From positions 1 to 44,108 of IMG/VR virus record IMGVR_UViG_3300012005_000012: 44,108 nucleotides of DNA. One strand, written 5' to 3'. The stretch is from a virus. The notes below the pieces were generated by a model that searched no databases, was not told the DNA's origin, and saw only the letters and a program-made list of their open reading frames with translations. This document shows, piece by piece, positions 30,642-37,388 of the stretch (within the stretch, counting starts at the first letter, position 1; each line of letters starts with the position of its first letter). Position numbers and translations under genes: made by a program.

Positions 30642-32068
30642 TCCCACAACTTATAAGCCACGATTTTCCATACCCCTTCACGCTTGCGGATAACTAAAAA
30701 GTGAAACATTCGTTGGATGTTGATCTTTCGTTCATTTACCGTCATTACATCCCAATCCTTATGTATATTGTTCATCGTAGCTAGAATGTCTTTGCGCGTC
30801 TTCTGTGAACTGGGAATGTGCTGAATGAACTGATCTAGCTCCTGCTGCCATTTTGCCGTTTTGCTATCTTCTTCCTCTGATAATGTAGAAAAGTCCTCAT
30901 ATTTCAATTTGTTGTCAGCCATAGCCCTTGTATAGTTCATCCTGCGCGTCCGGCTGTCCGCAATGAACTTCTCTAGCTTCTTTCGTTCCTTGACCACATC
31001 CACGCCATCCAGCGGTTTAGAAGCATCCTCATTATCGAACTTAAATTTCTTAATGAAATCTAAAAATAAAACCGTCAATTTAGAGTCCGCAATATCAGAA
31101 GCTTTGCAGGACATTTGACGATATTTACCCGAACATCGGTAATTGGACGTCCTCGTGCCTGGATGATTCTTTGATTTCAATTTACCGTGATAGGATCTGC
31201 CGCACTCTCCGCATTTAACAATCGTTGAAAAAGGAAATTCGTAACTGGACATATTCATATCATTGTCCCTGCGCCTTGCACGAATGGTTTGTGCTAGATC
31301 CCACATTCCAGGTGAAATGATAGCTTCGTGCATATTGGGAACGACAATTCTTTTTTCTTCTGCATCCTGCTTGCGTTTATAATGCGTAGCGCCCTTATAA
31401 ACAGGGTTTTTAAGGATGTTCCCTATAATTAGCTCAAACCATATCGAACCTCTAGGAGAAGGTACCGGGATTCCGTTTAAATACCTCGCTATCTTTTCCC
31501 GACCAAATCCACTTACATACATATTGAAAATATCCCTGACAATTTCTGCTTCTTCCTCGTTGATTGACAAGGATAATCCCTCGCCTACATTATAACCATA
31601 TGGCTTCGCTGAGGTGTTTCGTTTTCCTGTCTTAGCTCTTGTCACTTGACCCATACTAGAACGTTCCGCTATCTTTTCTCGTTCGTTCTGCGCCATCGAG
31701 AGTCGTATAGTGAACATCATCATGCCATCGGGGGTAGAGGTATCAATATCCTCTGTGACGGAAGCAAACTCCACTCCTTTCGGACGGAATAAAACAATAA
31801 CCATGTTAAGACCGTCTAAGGTATCGCGTGTAAGCCTGTCTAAACGCCAAATAACAATGATGTCAAATTTCTTATTCGCCAAGTCCACAAGCATCCGTTG
31901 AAGTGCCGGACGTTTCATATTTTTAGCAGAGTATCCGTCCTCTACATAAATTTCACCCAGCGTATACCCTTTTTCCTCAATATATTTCTTACACTCGAAT
32001 ATTTGCCCTTCTAGGGAATAAGCCGATTGATCTTCTTTACTTATTCGCGGATAAATAACAGCTCGCAT
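30638..32068 (-). CDS. int: Large serine recombinase (phage integrase)
   Basis: 476 residues; start ATG at 32068 with TATAGGAGGAACAATTC. N-terminal resolvase domain with catalytic Ser10 (YPRIS), Arg8 and the WRLDRLTRD motif near 74-82. The Recombinase domain follows (KPYGYNVGEG to about 250), then a zinc ribbon (CGECG at 286-290, further Cys at 312 and 321) and a coiled-coil (about 340-430). Such enzymes insert phage DNA at attB by attP x attB strand exchange without host factors, and need a directionality factor to excise. None is recognised here; the neighbouring small genes are candidates. Confidence 0.95.
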   Translation of the reverse strand: MRAVIYPRISKEDQSAYSLEGQIFECKKYIEEKGYTLGEIYVEDGYSAKNMKRPALQRMLVDLANKKFDIIVIWRLDRLTRDTLDGLNMVIVLFRPKGVEFASVTEDIDTSTPDGMMMFTIRLSMAQNEREKIAERSSMGQVTRAKTGKRNTSAKPYGYNVGEGLSLSINEEEAEIVRDIFNMYVSGFGREKIARYLNGIPVPSPRGSIWFELIIGNILKNPVYKGATHYKRKQDAEEKRIVVPNMHEAIISPGMWDLAQTIRARRRDNDMNMSSYEFPFSTIVKCGECGRSYHGKLKSKNHPGTRTSNYRCSGKYRQMSCKASDIADSKLTVLFLDFIKKFKFDNEDASKPLDGVDVVKERKKLEKFIADSRTRRMNYTRAMADNKLKYEDFSTLSEEEDSKTAKWQQELDQFIQHIPSSQKTRKDILATMNNIHKDWDVMTVNERKINIQRMFHFLVIRKREGVWKIVAYKLWE

Positions 32069-32128
32069 GAATTGTTCCTCCTATATACGAACATAAGATG
32101 AGAAAATTCTAATCTAATTCGACAAAAC

Positions 32129-32180
32129 ATGCCAAAAGATACGTGTCTAAAGGTTCTATGAAAGCATTTTCAATTGGCAT
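32129..32180. repeat. Spaced inverted repeat upstream of the recombinase start (alternative attP)
   Basis: ATGCCAA (32129-32135) and TTGGCAT (32174-32180) are perfect inverted 7-mers 52 bp end to end, 60-110 bp before the recombinase start. AATTCGACAAAA occurs on both sides (32116-32127 and 32202-32213). Attachment sites of several serine integrases lie at this place. Symmetry between the 7-mers is weak. Confidence 0.3.
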
Positions 32181-32235
32181 ATACTAGTAAAACACTTTAA
32201 AAATTCGACAAAAAAAAGGAGGTTAATAATAAATA

Positions 32236-32265
32236 TTGCAAACGTACGTTCTTATAATGTATAAT
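32236..32265 (+). promoter_or_regulatory. Promoter with SOS (LexA/DinR) box
   Basis: TTGCAA (32236-32241), 18 bp, TATAAT (32260-32265). The spacer holds the perfect palindrome AACGTACGTT; bases 32239-32252 fit the Bacillus SOS box CGAACRNRYGTTYC at 12 of 14 positions. It drives the short rightward gene at 32312. DNA damage would be expected to switch it on. Confidence 0.6.
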
Positions 32266-32311
32266 GAAATTCCGGTTGCTAATCTAAAATATGACATTTG
32301 GAGAGGGTACG

Positions 32312-32470
32312 ATGGAAGATGATAGGAAAAGGATTGAAGAAAAGAAAAGGTGCTTGCACAGTTTGATTGATGAAATAAAAGGCGAAAAGGACATTGATCT
32401 CGCTTTAGAAAAAATGATTCAATTAGATAAAACTATTCTTCTTCACCGTCTGGCAAGTCTGGAGGATTAA
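32312..32470 (+). CDS. Possible Spo0E-like small regulatory protein (52 aa)
   Basis: ATG after TTGGAGAGGGTACG, behind a promoter with an SOS-type box. The pattern IEEKKRCLHSLIDEIKGEKD...LEKMIQLDKTILLHRL follows the two-helix plan of Spo0E-family aspartyl-phosphate phosphatases (consensus ...L..LI......S.eLD.LI...). The key LDK is present, but the usual Ser-Gln before it is Met-Ile. Spo0E proteins remove phosphate from Spo0A and delay sporulation; a phage copy would keep the host growing. Family call is tentative. It overlaps the leftward membrane gene by 38 bp. Confidence 0.45.
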   Translation: MEDDRKRIEEKKRCLHSLIDEIKGEKDIDLALEKMIQLDKTILLHRLASLED

Positions 32471-32573
32471 CCATATTCATAACCCATTTGAATATTTTTA
32501 TTAATAACCTGATCCAAAAATAAACAACAACTAAACTACCAATACCAAGCAATGCAGCTACAAAGTTACTCAT
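32433..32573 (-). CDS. Single-span membrane peptide (46 aa)
   Basis: Start ATG at 32573 with AAGAAGGTGAATC. Residues about 5-28 form a membrane span (FVAALLGIGSLVVVYFWI), followed by a basic stretch and an acidic Pro-containing end. Third membrane gene in line after the repressor. Its 3' end is antisense to the end of the 52-aa gene. Confidence 0.5.
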   Translation of the reverse strand: MSNFVAALLGIGSLVVVYFWIRLLIKIFKWVMNMVNPPDLPDGEEE

Positions 32574-32584
32574 GATTCACCTTC

Positions 32585-32905
32585 TTATTTTTTTATTTTT
32601 TCGCCATCCCAAGTTTTAGTTTGAGGATTAAGAACGTAAGCGGATCCAGTGAATCTATTAATTTTAACGATTATATGAGATTCTAATTCGTAAGAATAGT
32701 AATAAGGTGTGGGATAAATAAAAATGCATACGAAAAAAAGCAAAGATAAATAAATTATAGGTCTAATTAGATCTCTATATAGAATGAGCCCATTATCATT
32801 TCCTTCTTTTTTATTAGAACTTAGATATGAAAATATCCCCACAACGACAATAATGATAATAGTAAATATAATTCCGGATATAAATATTAAGACATCAAAT
32901 AACAT
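32585..32905 (-). CDS. Two-span membrane protein (106 aa)
   Basis: Start ATG at 32905 with GGAGTGAATTATGAGGG. Spans at about 5-28 (LIFISGIIFTIIIIVVVGIF) and 49-67 (IIYLSLLFFVCIFIYP), then an outside-like tail of about 35 residues (GSAYVLNPQTKTWDGEKI). Transcribed with the repressor, so probably made in lysogens; superinfection exclusion is a plausible role. Confidence 0.65.
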   Translation of the reverse strand: MLFDVLIFISGIIFTIIIIVVVGIFSYLSSNKKEGNDNGLILYRDLIRPIIYLSLLFFVCIFIYPTPYYYSYELESHIIVKINRFTGSAYVLNPQTKTWDGEKIKK

Positions 32906-32924
32906 CCCTCATAATTCACTCCTT

Positions 32925-33251
32925 TTATTTATTTAAATCCCTTATTCCTTTTACATCATCGGTTACGCTTTTGTATATGCCCTTAAAAAGCATAGTAGCA
33001 TTTACATATTCAAGAATTAAGACAGAAAAAATAAAGACTAATAAGGAATAAAACAACGAACGTTCATACACATCCAAGTATTGTTTTCTGAAAGAAGTAA
33101 TTTCAGATGCGGGATTGTCTTTATATATCTCAAGGGTCGCATGATCCGGAAGCATAGATAAGAAATTGAAGTAAAAATAATCAAATGCCATCTTCGCTAA
33201 AAATAATGAAATAATTACATAAGCAGCCCTCGTAACAATTCTCGCTATCAT
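32925..33251 (-). CDS. Two-span membrane protein (108 aa)
   Basis: Start ATG at 33251 with CCAAGGAGAAAAAA, 26 bp after the repressor stop. Spans at about 10-30 and 68-88 enclose a charged loop (ASEITSFRKQYLDVYER). No family recognised. Its place directly behind the repressor gene is the usual one for lysogenic exclusion or immunity genes. Confidence 0.65.
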   Translation of the reverse strand: MIARIVTRAAYVIISLFLAKMAFDYFYFNFLSMLPDHATLEIYKDNPASEITSFRKQYLDVYERSLFYSLLVFIFSVLILEYVNATMLFKGIYKSVTDDVKGIRDLNK

Positions 33252-33277
33252 TTTTTTCTCCTTGGAAGGATTATTTT

Positions 33278-33610
33278 CTACTTCTTTATGCTTTTTAGAA
33301 CGATAATGGCGGCATCTAATTCTTCGTCTGTATTGTATCCATCTGCCAATTCGTGAAGCGTTCTAATCTTTTTTTGTTTTTCTGTTTCTTCTATAGAAGG
33401 TTCTTTTAATTCCTTACCTAACAAATAGTCGATTGTAGTTTCAAACAAGTCGGCTAATTTCTGCGAAGTTTCAAAATCTGGTTCCCTCTTCCCTTTTTCA
33501 TAATTTGCATAGGTAGACCTTGCAACTCCCACCCTCAATGAAACCTCATTTTGTGTCCACCCTCTTTTTAACCTTTCTTTTTCAAGCATTTTCAAAAACA
33601 AATTTACCAC
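33278..33610 (-). CDS. XRE-family lysogeny repressor (CI-like)
   Basis: 110 residues counted from GTG at 33610; a TTG three codons later has better spacing from GAGGGGTGG. The HTH at about 10-60 reads RGWTQNEVSLRVGVARSTYANYEKGKREPDFETSQKLADLF. A short linker and a helical C-terminus (EELDAAIIVLKSIKK) for dimerisation follow. No peptidase domain, so induction does not use RecA-stimulated self-cleavage of the LexA/CI type. It faces the Cro-like gene across three GTTTC-N5-GAAAC operators. Confidence 0.9.
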   Translation of the reverse strand: MVNLFLKMLEKERLKRGWTQNEVSLRVGVARSTYANYEKGKREPDFETSQKLADLFETTIDYLLGKELKEPSIEETEKQKKIRTLHELADGYNTDEELDAAIIVLKSIKK

Positions 33611-33622
33611 CCCTCATCTAAT

Positions 33623-33736
33623 ATTATATCGTTTCAGAATGAAACAAAAAATAATTTCTACAAAAAGAAACAAAAAGCTTGACAGGTTTCGTAGTGAAAC
33701 ATATAATAAAAGTTGTAGAGCGTTTCAATACGAAAC
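33623..33736. promoter_or_regulatory. Genetic-switch region: divergent promoters and three 15-bp operators
   Basis: Operators GTTTC-N5-GAAAC at 33631-33645, 33686-33700 and 33722-33736. Rightward promoter: TTGACA (33679-33684), 17 bp, TATAAT (33702-33707), with the second operator filling the spacer. Leftward promoter: -10 TATAAT on the minus strand (33623-33628), weak T-rich -35; the first operator fills its spacer. The third lies between the rightward start and the Cro ribosome site. Binding to the second and third would stop lytic transcription; binding to the first would shut the repressor. Confidence 0.9.
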
Positions 33737-33754
33737 AGAAGGAGGTTATGTACT

Positions 33755-33970
33755 ATGAAAGAAAGAACTTGGCTCATTGAAATGCGTGGCAGATTAACTC
33801 AAGAACAAGTTTCACAACTCGCCGGAATAAGCCGAAGCGCCTATACAAATGTTGAGCGTGGAAAAGGATTAAGTGTTTCTCTAGCCAAGAAAATCGGTAA
33901 ATCTTTGAATTTCGATTGGAAGCTTTTTTTTGAAGAAAACCGTTTCAATGCGAAACACAAATCAGCATAA
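33755..33970 (+). CDS. Cro-like XRE regulator
   Basis: 71 residues; ATG after AGAAGGAGGTTATGTACT. Compact HTH: RGRLTQEQVSQLAGISRSAYTNVERGKGLSVSLAKKIGKSL, then a short tail. First gene of the rightward early operon. It probably competes with the repressor for the same operators. Its own 3' end holds a fourth operator copy. Confidence 0.85.
   Translation: MKERTWLIEMRGRLTQEQVSQLAGISRSAYTNVERGKGLSVSLAKKIGKSLNFDWKLFFEENRFNAKHKSA
33942..33956. promoter_or_regulatory. Fourth operator inside the Cro-like gene
   Basis: GTTTC-AATGC-GAAAC, the same 15-bp pattern as in the switch region, 220 bp downstream of the third copy. It could act as a roadblock or allow looping by the repressor. Confidence 0.75.
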
Positions 33971-33988
33971 ACCCTAGGAGGAATGGAA

Positions 33989-34168
33989 ATGGAAAACGCT
34001 CAGGTAATTCATTTGAAAGCAGGACAGTTCATCAATGTAGATCAAACGGTAGTAGGATACCGAATTGATGGGCCAGCAACAATTTTCGTTATTAAGGATG
34101 AAGCCGCCGCCGAAACAGCGACTTCGCAAGAAACATTAAGCGCTCAATACAATGCTACAGAGCGTTGA
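33989..34168 (+). CDS. Hypothetical protein (59 aa)
   Basis: Start at 33989 is set by AGGAGG (33976-33981) with seven bases spacing; an ATG at 33983 would be too close. Beta-rich first part (VIHLKAGQFINVDQTVVGYRI), Ala/Thr/Glu-rich flexible end. Its last 14 bp overlap the end of the leftward Cas2-like gene. Function unknown. Confidence 0.6.
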   Translation: MENAQVIHLKAGQFINVDQTVVGYRIDGPATIFVIKDEAAAETATSQETLSAQYNATER

Positions 34169-34415
34169 ACCAAGCCCAAAAATCAGGGAGCATTTGACCA
34201 CCTGCATTTTTACTAAGTGGACTTACAAACAGAAAGTCGTTCTTATCAATATGCTGATTTAGGCGATTAACAACCTCTAGCAGCGTTAATGATGTTTTTA
34301 AAATAAACATTGAATCTTGTGCCCTTACCGCTTTTAAGACATCTAAAGCGGCGTATAGATTTTTATAATCCTTACCGGTTGCATTTAAGTCATAAACGAT
34401 TATGAAAATATTCAT
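34155..34415 (-). CDS. Cas2-fold protein of the SinR-like family (86 aa)
   Basis: Start ATG at 34415 with GATGGGGGTGAAAAT upstream; a longer in-frame reading to 34649 is antisense to the ORF6N gene and is rejected. It begins MNIFIIVYDLNATGKDYKNLYAAL, the beta1-Asp-alpha1 opening of stand-alone Cas2-like proteins, then DSMFILKTSLTLLEVVNRLNQHI and DFLFVSPLSKNAGGQMLP-W, all in the order of the family often labelled SinR in genome annotation. Cas2-fold proteins include nucleases and VapD-type toxins. No Cas1 or CRISPR is near. It is the only leftward gene within the early region, so it is likely an independent accessory. Confidence 0.7.
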   Translation of the reverse strand: MNIFIIVYDLNATGKDYKNLYAALDVLKAVRAQDSMFILKTSLTLLEVVNRLNQHIDKNDFLFVSPLSKNAGGQMLPDFWAWFNAL

Positions 34416-34512
34416 ATTTTCACCCCCATCCCTGTAAACCATAAACTTCGACAAAGTATAGTTTAACAGGAATAGGAAATTAAACCCAATAAAAATTGAG
34501 AGGAAGATGAAG

Positions 34513-35223
34513 ATGGGAGCTTTAAAAATTATTGAAAGAAACAATGCGAGAGTATTAACATCAGCGCAATTGGCAGAAGCATTCGGAACGGACGCAAAGA
34601 CGCTTAGTAAAAATTTCACAAGGAATAAAGAGAGATACACGGAAGGCAAACATTATTTCATTGTAAAGGGCGACGAACTAAAGGTTTTTAAAACGAATCA
34701 CCAAATTGACGATTCGTTGAAACACTCCAATGTAATCTACCTCTGGACAGTCAAAGGAGCATTGTTCCATGCAAAGTCATTAGGTACAGATGAAGCTTGG
34801 ACGGCTTACGAAAATTTAGTGGACGACTACTTCAATAAAGTCGAGCAATTACAGCAATACAACATTCCTACTGAATTACCTTCCACCATCGAAGACATTT
34901 TACTTCTCGCGATCGGTAACATGAAAGACATGAAAAATCGTGTTCAGAGCCTTGAAGAAAATAACCGCAAACTCTCTTTAGTCGTAGACAACGAAATTGT
35001 ACTCACAAGCCACCAGCGTGCGGAAATTCAACAAGCTGTTGACCGCAGACAAGGCGATCTGAACAAAGAAGGATACACAAGTGCACATTTTCAAGGCATC
35101 TACAAAACTTTAAAAACCCATTTCAATGTACCTGGATATGCCGAAATCAAGCGTTCCGACTTTGATAAAGCCTTAAATATCATAGCCGGATGGTATCCCA
35201 AGAAAAACGATGTAGCCAACTAA
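34513..35223 (+). CDS. Antirepressor-like protein with ORF6N and ORF6C domains
   Basis: 236 residues; the ATG at 34513 has proper spacing from GAGAGG (34498-34503), unlike the one at 34507. N-terminal ORF6N/KilA-N-like domain (about 5-105): RNNARVLTSAQLAEAFGTDAKTLSKNF...YFIVKG...IYLWTVKGALFHAKSLGT. C-terminal ORF6C (about 125-235): EDILLLAIGNMKDM...IVLTSHQRAEIQQAVD...FQGIYKTLKTHFNVPGYAEIKRSDFDKALNII. Such proteins modulate the lysis-lysogeny choice or act as antirepressors. Confidence 0.88.
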   Translation: MGALKIIERNNARVLTSAQLAEAFGTDAKTLSKNFTRNKERYTEGKHYFIVKGDELKVFKTNHQIDDSLKHSNVIYLWTVKGALFHAKSLGTDEAWTAYENLVDDYFNKVEQLQQYNIPTELPSTIEDILLLAIGNMKDMKNRVQSLEENNRKLSLVVDNEIVLTSHQRAEIQQAVDRRQGDLNKEGYTSAHFQGIYKTLKTHFNVPGYAEIKRSDFDKALNIIAGWYPKKNDVAN

Positions 35224-35303
35224 TTATTTATACCAAAATCTTACATCAAACTCAATGCAAAGTTTATCGAATCCTCTGCAAATCTAAAATAAAGGAGCCT
35301 CCT

Positions 35304-35456
35304 ATGAACATCGAAGAATTACCTGAACGTTTAAGAGTGAAAGGCGTGCAAATCTTTGACCCTTCCAAGATAGTAAAGGTCAACGTTTCCGAAGAAACTA
35401 TGCTGATCCTTGAAAAAACGAACCGCCGCTTGGTGGATCGGAAGGAATCAGCATGA
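35304..35456 (+). CDS. Hypothetical protein (50 aa)
   Basis: ATG after AAAGGAGCCTCCT; the ribosome site itself is in a small palindrome (AGGAGCCTCCT). The product is a short alpha/beta peptide (EELPERLRVKGVQIFDPSKIVKV). An upstream in-frame start inside the ORF6C gene has no ribosome site. First of about ten tiny coupled genes. Function unknown. Confidence 0.6.
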   Translation: MNIEELPERLRVKGVQIFDPSKIVKVNVSEETMLILEKTNRRLVDRKESA

Positions 35457-35590
35457 TCTTAATCGACGAACCCGGCTATCGCATCATCTGGACAGCGCCT
35501 ATCCCTTTAAAAGATGGCGTGGAGCTAACGAAAGAGGAATTACTTGAACATTTTAACAAACTACATTCGATTAAGGAGATGCCAGAATGA
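35453..35590 (+). CDS. Hypothetical protein (45 aa)
   Basis: ATGA overlap with both neighbours (35453 and 35587). Two strands (MILIDEPGYRIIWTAPIP) then a helix (LTKEELLEHFNKLHSI). Unknown. Confidence 0.55.
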   Translation: MILIDEPGYRIIWTAPIPLKDGVELTKEELLEHFNKLHSIKEMPE

Positions 35591-35799
35591 TTGAAATCAG
35601 CGGAACAGCAAAAATAAGAGTTGATTATTCCATTGAATTGGATATGACAGAGGAAGTTTGGGACGACTTAACCGAAAAACAACAAAATGAAAAAATTGAA
35701 AATCATGTTGATTGGATGGACGCTTGCAGAAGTGGAGAAGTAGATGATATCGAGGTTGATGAAGTAAATGAATTTGATGATGAGGAGGAGCCGGCGTGA
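35587..35799 (+). CDS. Very acidic hypothetical protein (70 aa)
   Basis: Coupled by ATGA to the previous gene, with AAGGAGATGCCAGA as site. Beta-strand start (ISGTAKIRVDYSIELDMTEE), a helix, and a tail of almost only Asp, Glu and Val/Phe. Net charge is strongly negative, as in some DNA-mimic phage inhibitors, but nothing else supports that role. Confidence 0.6.
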   Translation: MIEISGTAKIRVDYSIELDMTEEVWDDLTEKQQNEKIENHVDWMDACRSGEVDDIEVDEVNEFDDEEEPA

Positions 35800-35882
35800 T
35801 ACCAAAAATATCTGCACCCCTGCCAGTGCCACATAGCACACGTTATCCAAGTAAGCCAAACTCAGGGAGGAAAGGTAAATGA
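35796..35882 (+). CDS. Tiny basic Pro/Ser-rich peptide (28 aa)
   Basis: GTG start after GAGGAGGAGCCGGC, overlapping the previous stop; ends in ATGA with the next gene. Rich in Pro, Ser and basic residues, probably unstructured. Exact coupling at both ends supports translation; length does not. Confidence 0.4.
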   Translation: MIPKISAPLPVPHSTRYPSKPNSGRKGK

Positions 35883-36076
35883 TCCTATCCGAAGCCGTTA
35901 AACTAGTCAAATTCCATCAAAATATGCTATCCGAAATCAACGAGTACACGCCTGAATACATGGCAGACTTGCAAGACCCGAATAGTTCAGGAAGCGGAAT
36001 CAAGTTATCACAGGCGTTGGAAACCATTTTGAAGGGAGAAATCAAGCATGAGCAAAGAGTTAGTAAAGCCAGTTGA
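35879..36076 (+). CDS. Hypothetical protein (65 aa)
   Basis: ATG after GGGAGGAAAGGTAA. Helical first half (SEAVKLVKFHQNMLSEI), Ser/Gly linker, second helix. It overlaps the next gene by 29 bp in another frame. No family recognised. Confidence 0.55.
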   Translation: MILSEAVKLVKFHQNMLSEINEYTPEYMADLQDPNSSGSGIKLSQALETILKGEIKHEQRVSKAS

Positions 36077-36365
36077 TCCATACATTCTGACAGAAGAAGA
36101 ACTAAAGCTGCTGGAAAGAAAGTTTTTTATCGACTCAGATTTTGGAAAAGAACACTTTCCGTCAGTGGAATATTTAATAGTTTCTAACCGTAATTTATTA
36201 TCCGCAAATGCAGAATTAAGTTTTGAAAATATGCTTCGCAAAAAGTACGAAGGATTCCTTCTATCCGTTATCCGCAGCGGCGAAAAGTTGAATGACGGAG
36301 AAGATTATGAATGGTTCAAGCATCACATGGGTTCCTCATCTATTTTATCGGAGGTGTACAAATGA
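36048..36365 (+). CDS. Hypothetical helical protein (105 aa)
   Basis: ATG after GAAGGGAGAAATCAAGC. All-helical pattern (LTEEELKLLERKFFID, NRNLLSANAELSFENMLRKKYEGFLLSVI). Short helical proteins of this kind are frequent before phage recombination genes. Function unknown. Confidence 0.6.
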   Translation: MSKELVKPVDPYILTEEELKLLERKFFIDSDFGKEHFPSVEYLIVSNRNLLSANAELSFENMLRKKYEGFLLSVIRSGEKLNDGEDYEWFKHHMGSSSILSEVYK

Positions 36366-36646
36366 AATCACCTATCACCCTGTTAGAGGACTTGCAAAGC
36401 AATCTAAACCGCTCACCACTTGTCGCCATGCAATCACTCATTAACTTTGCATCAAAGGATTTGGACGCAACGATAAGAGGCGTGTACGACTTAATGGCAA
36501 GCTATGAAGTTCGGCTTGCTGCAAGGGATGAAGAAATAAAGGAACTTGAGAGCCAGCTTCCAAACGATGCTTACTTTAATCGCTTATCAGACAATTTATC
36601 TCAACTTGAATTTGTTGCAGAACATGAGATTAAGGAGGTGGCTTGA
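36362..36646 (+). CDS. Hypothetical helical protein (94 aa)
   Basis: ATG at 36362, coupled to the previous stop and preceded by CGGAGGTGTACAA; an in-frame start at 36311 inside the previous gene is rejected. Helices including a coiled-coil (YEVRLAARDEEIKELESQL). Unknown. Confidence 0.6.
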   Translation: MKSPITLLEDLQSNLNRSPLVAMQSLINFASKDLDATIRGVYDLMASYEVRLAARDEEIKELESQLPNDAYFNRLSDNLSQLEFVAEHEIKEVA

Positions 36647-36817
36647 GTGGATGACTACGATTTAATCCAAGACGAACGCGAACACCAATACAGACACCGT
36701 TTACAGCAGAGAATGGCGTTGCTTCACGAAAGGCAGGAAATGGGCATCATCGAAGCAGAGCAGGAACGCTTACGCATCATGGGTGTAGTGGATATATCGG
36801 AGGGGGAGAGCAAGTGA
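36647..36817 (+). CDS. Charged helical peptide (56 aa)
   Basis: GTG start directly after the previous stop, with TTAAGGAGGTGGCTTGA as site. About 40 per cent charged residues plus Gln and His, one long helix (EREHQYRHRLQQRMALLHER). Ends in GTGA overlap. Unknown. Confidence 0.5.
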   Translation: MDDYDLIQDEREHQYRHRLQQRMALLHERQEMGIIEAEQERLRIMGVVDISEGESK

Positions 36818-36951
36818 AGCTACAAGATTTAACGGATAGCGAATTGCAAGAACAATTTAACTTTGCGGCAATAAATGGAACGGGTGCATTAAAAGTGTTT
36901 TTGGATGAAATTGAACGGCGCCAAACCTTGAAAGGAGTTGAAACCGAATGA
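36814..36951 (+). CDS. Hypothetical peptide (45 aa)
   Basis: GTG start overlapping the previous stop, behind GGAGGGGGAGAGCAA. Short acidic alpha peptide ending in R-R-Q-T-L-K. ATGA overlap with the next gene. Unknown. Confidence 0.5.
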   Translation: MKLQDLTDSELQEQFNFAAINGTGALKVFLDEIERRQTLKGVETE

Positions 36952-37115
36952 ACGCCTTATTGGGAATAGCAAAGATAACCTCTAACCGCAAGATTAAGAA
37001 ATGGTGTGCCATCAAGCGTTACAGGCAATGGGAAGCAAAATGGGCAAAAGAAAAAGCCGCCATTCCAGTGGCAGCCGTTGATGATTTTGAGCTAAGTTGG
37101 GAACTCACGGATTAA
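36948..37115 (+). CDS. Basic Trp-rich peptide (55 aa)
   Basis: ATG after AAAGGAGTTGAAACCGA. Basic, Trp-rich middle (NRKIKKWCAIKRYRQWEAKWAKEK in parts), acidic end. Composition suggests nucleic acid binding; no family recognised. Confidence 0.5.
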   Translation: MNALLGIAKITSNRKIKKWCAIKRYRQWEAKWAKEKAAIPVAAVDDFELSWELTD

Positions 37116-37148
37116 TCATACACTAATTTTAAGGAGAAGTGAACATAG

Positions 37149-37388
37149 ATGAAAGACATTAAGAAAGCACACGGAACGTTGGAAGACCTGAAATATGAAA
37201 TTAAAAGCAATTCCAACTCGTTAAGCGAAAAACTTGAATATGTCGGAAAGTTTATCGACAGCGATTTAGAAGATATCATTTCCGTTCTTGATGATGCCGT
37301 AGACCGAATCGAAGAACTTGAAAACGATTTAGAAGATGCTCAAAAAGCAGCGGAAGAATGGGAGGAAAAATACAATGCGCTTATATGA
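37149..37388 (+). CDS. Acidic coiled-coil protein (79 aa)
   Basis: ATG downstream of AAGGAGAAGTG. Whole protein predicted helical with leucine heptads and strong negative charge (DLEDIISVLDDAVDRIEELENDLEDAQ). Overlaps the Gp157 gene by 14 bp. Possibly a partner of the recombination proteins; no evidence beyond position. Confidence 0.6.
   Translation: MKDIKKAHGTLEDLKYEIKSNSNSLSEKLEYVGKFIDSDLEDIISVLDDAVDRIEELENDLEDAQKAAEEWEEKYNALI

Noticed and set aside
34155-34415. CRISPR-Cas adaptation module
   Set aside because: No Cas1, no effector and no repeat-spacer array on either strand; the Cas2-like protein stands alone.
34416-34649. Longer N-terminus of the Cas2-like gene (to 164 aa), hydrophobic
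   Set aside because: It is exactly antisense to the start of the ORF6N gene, has no ribosome site, and the Cas2-like fold begins at the Met at 34415 behind a good site.
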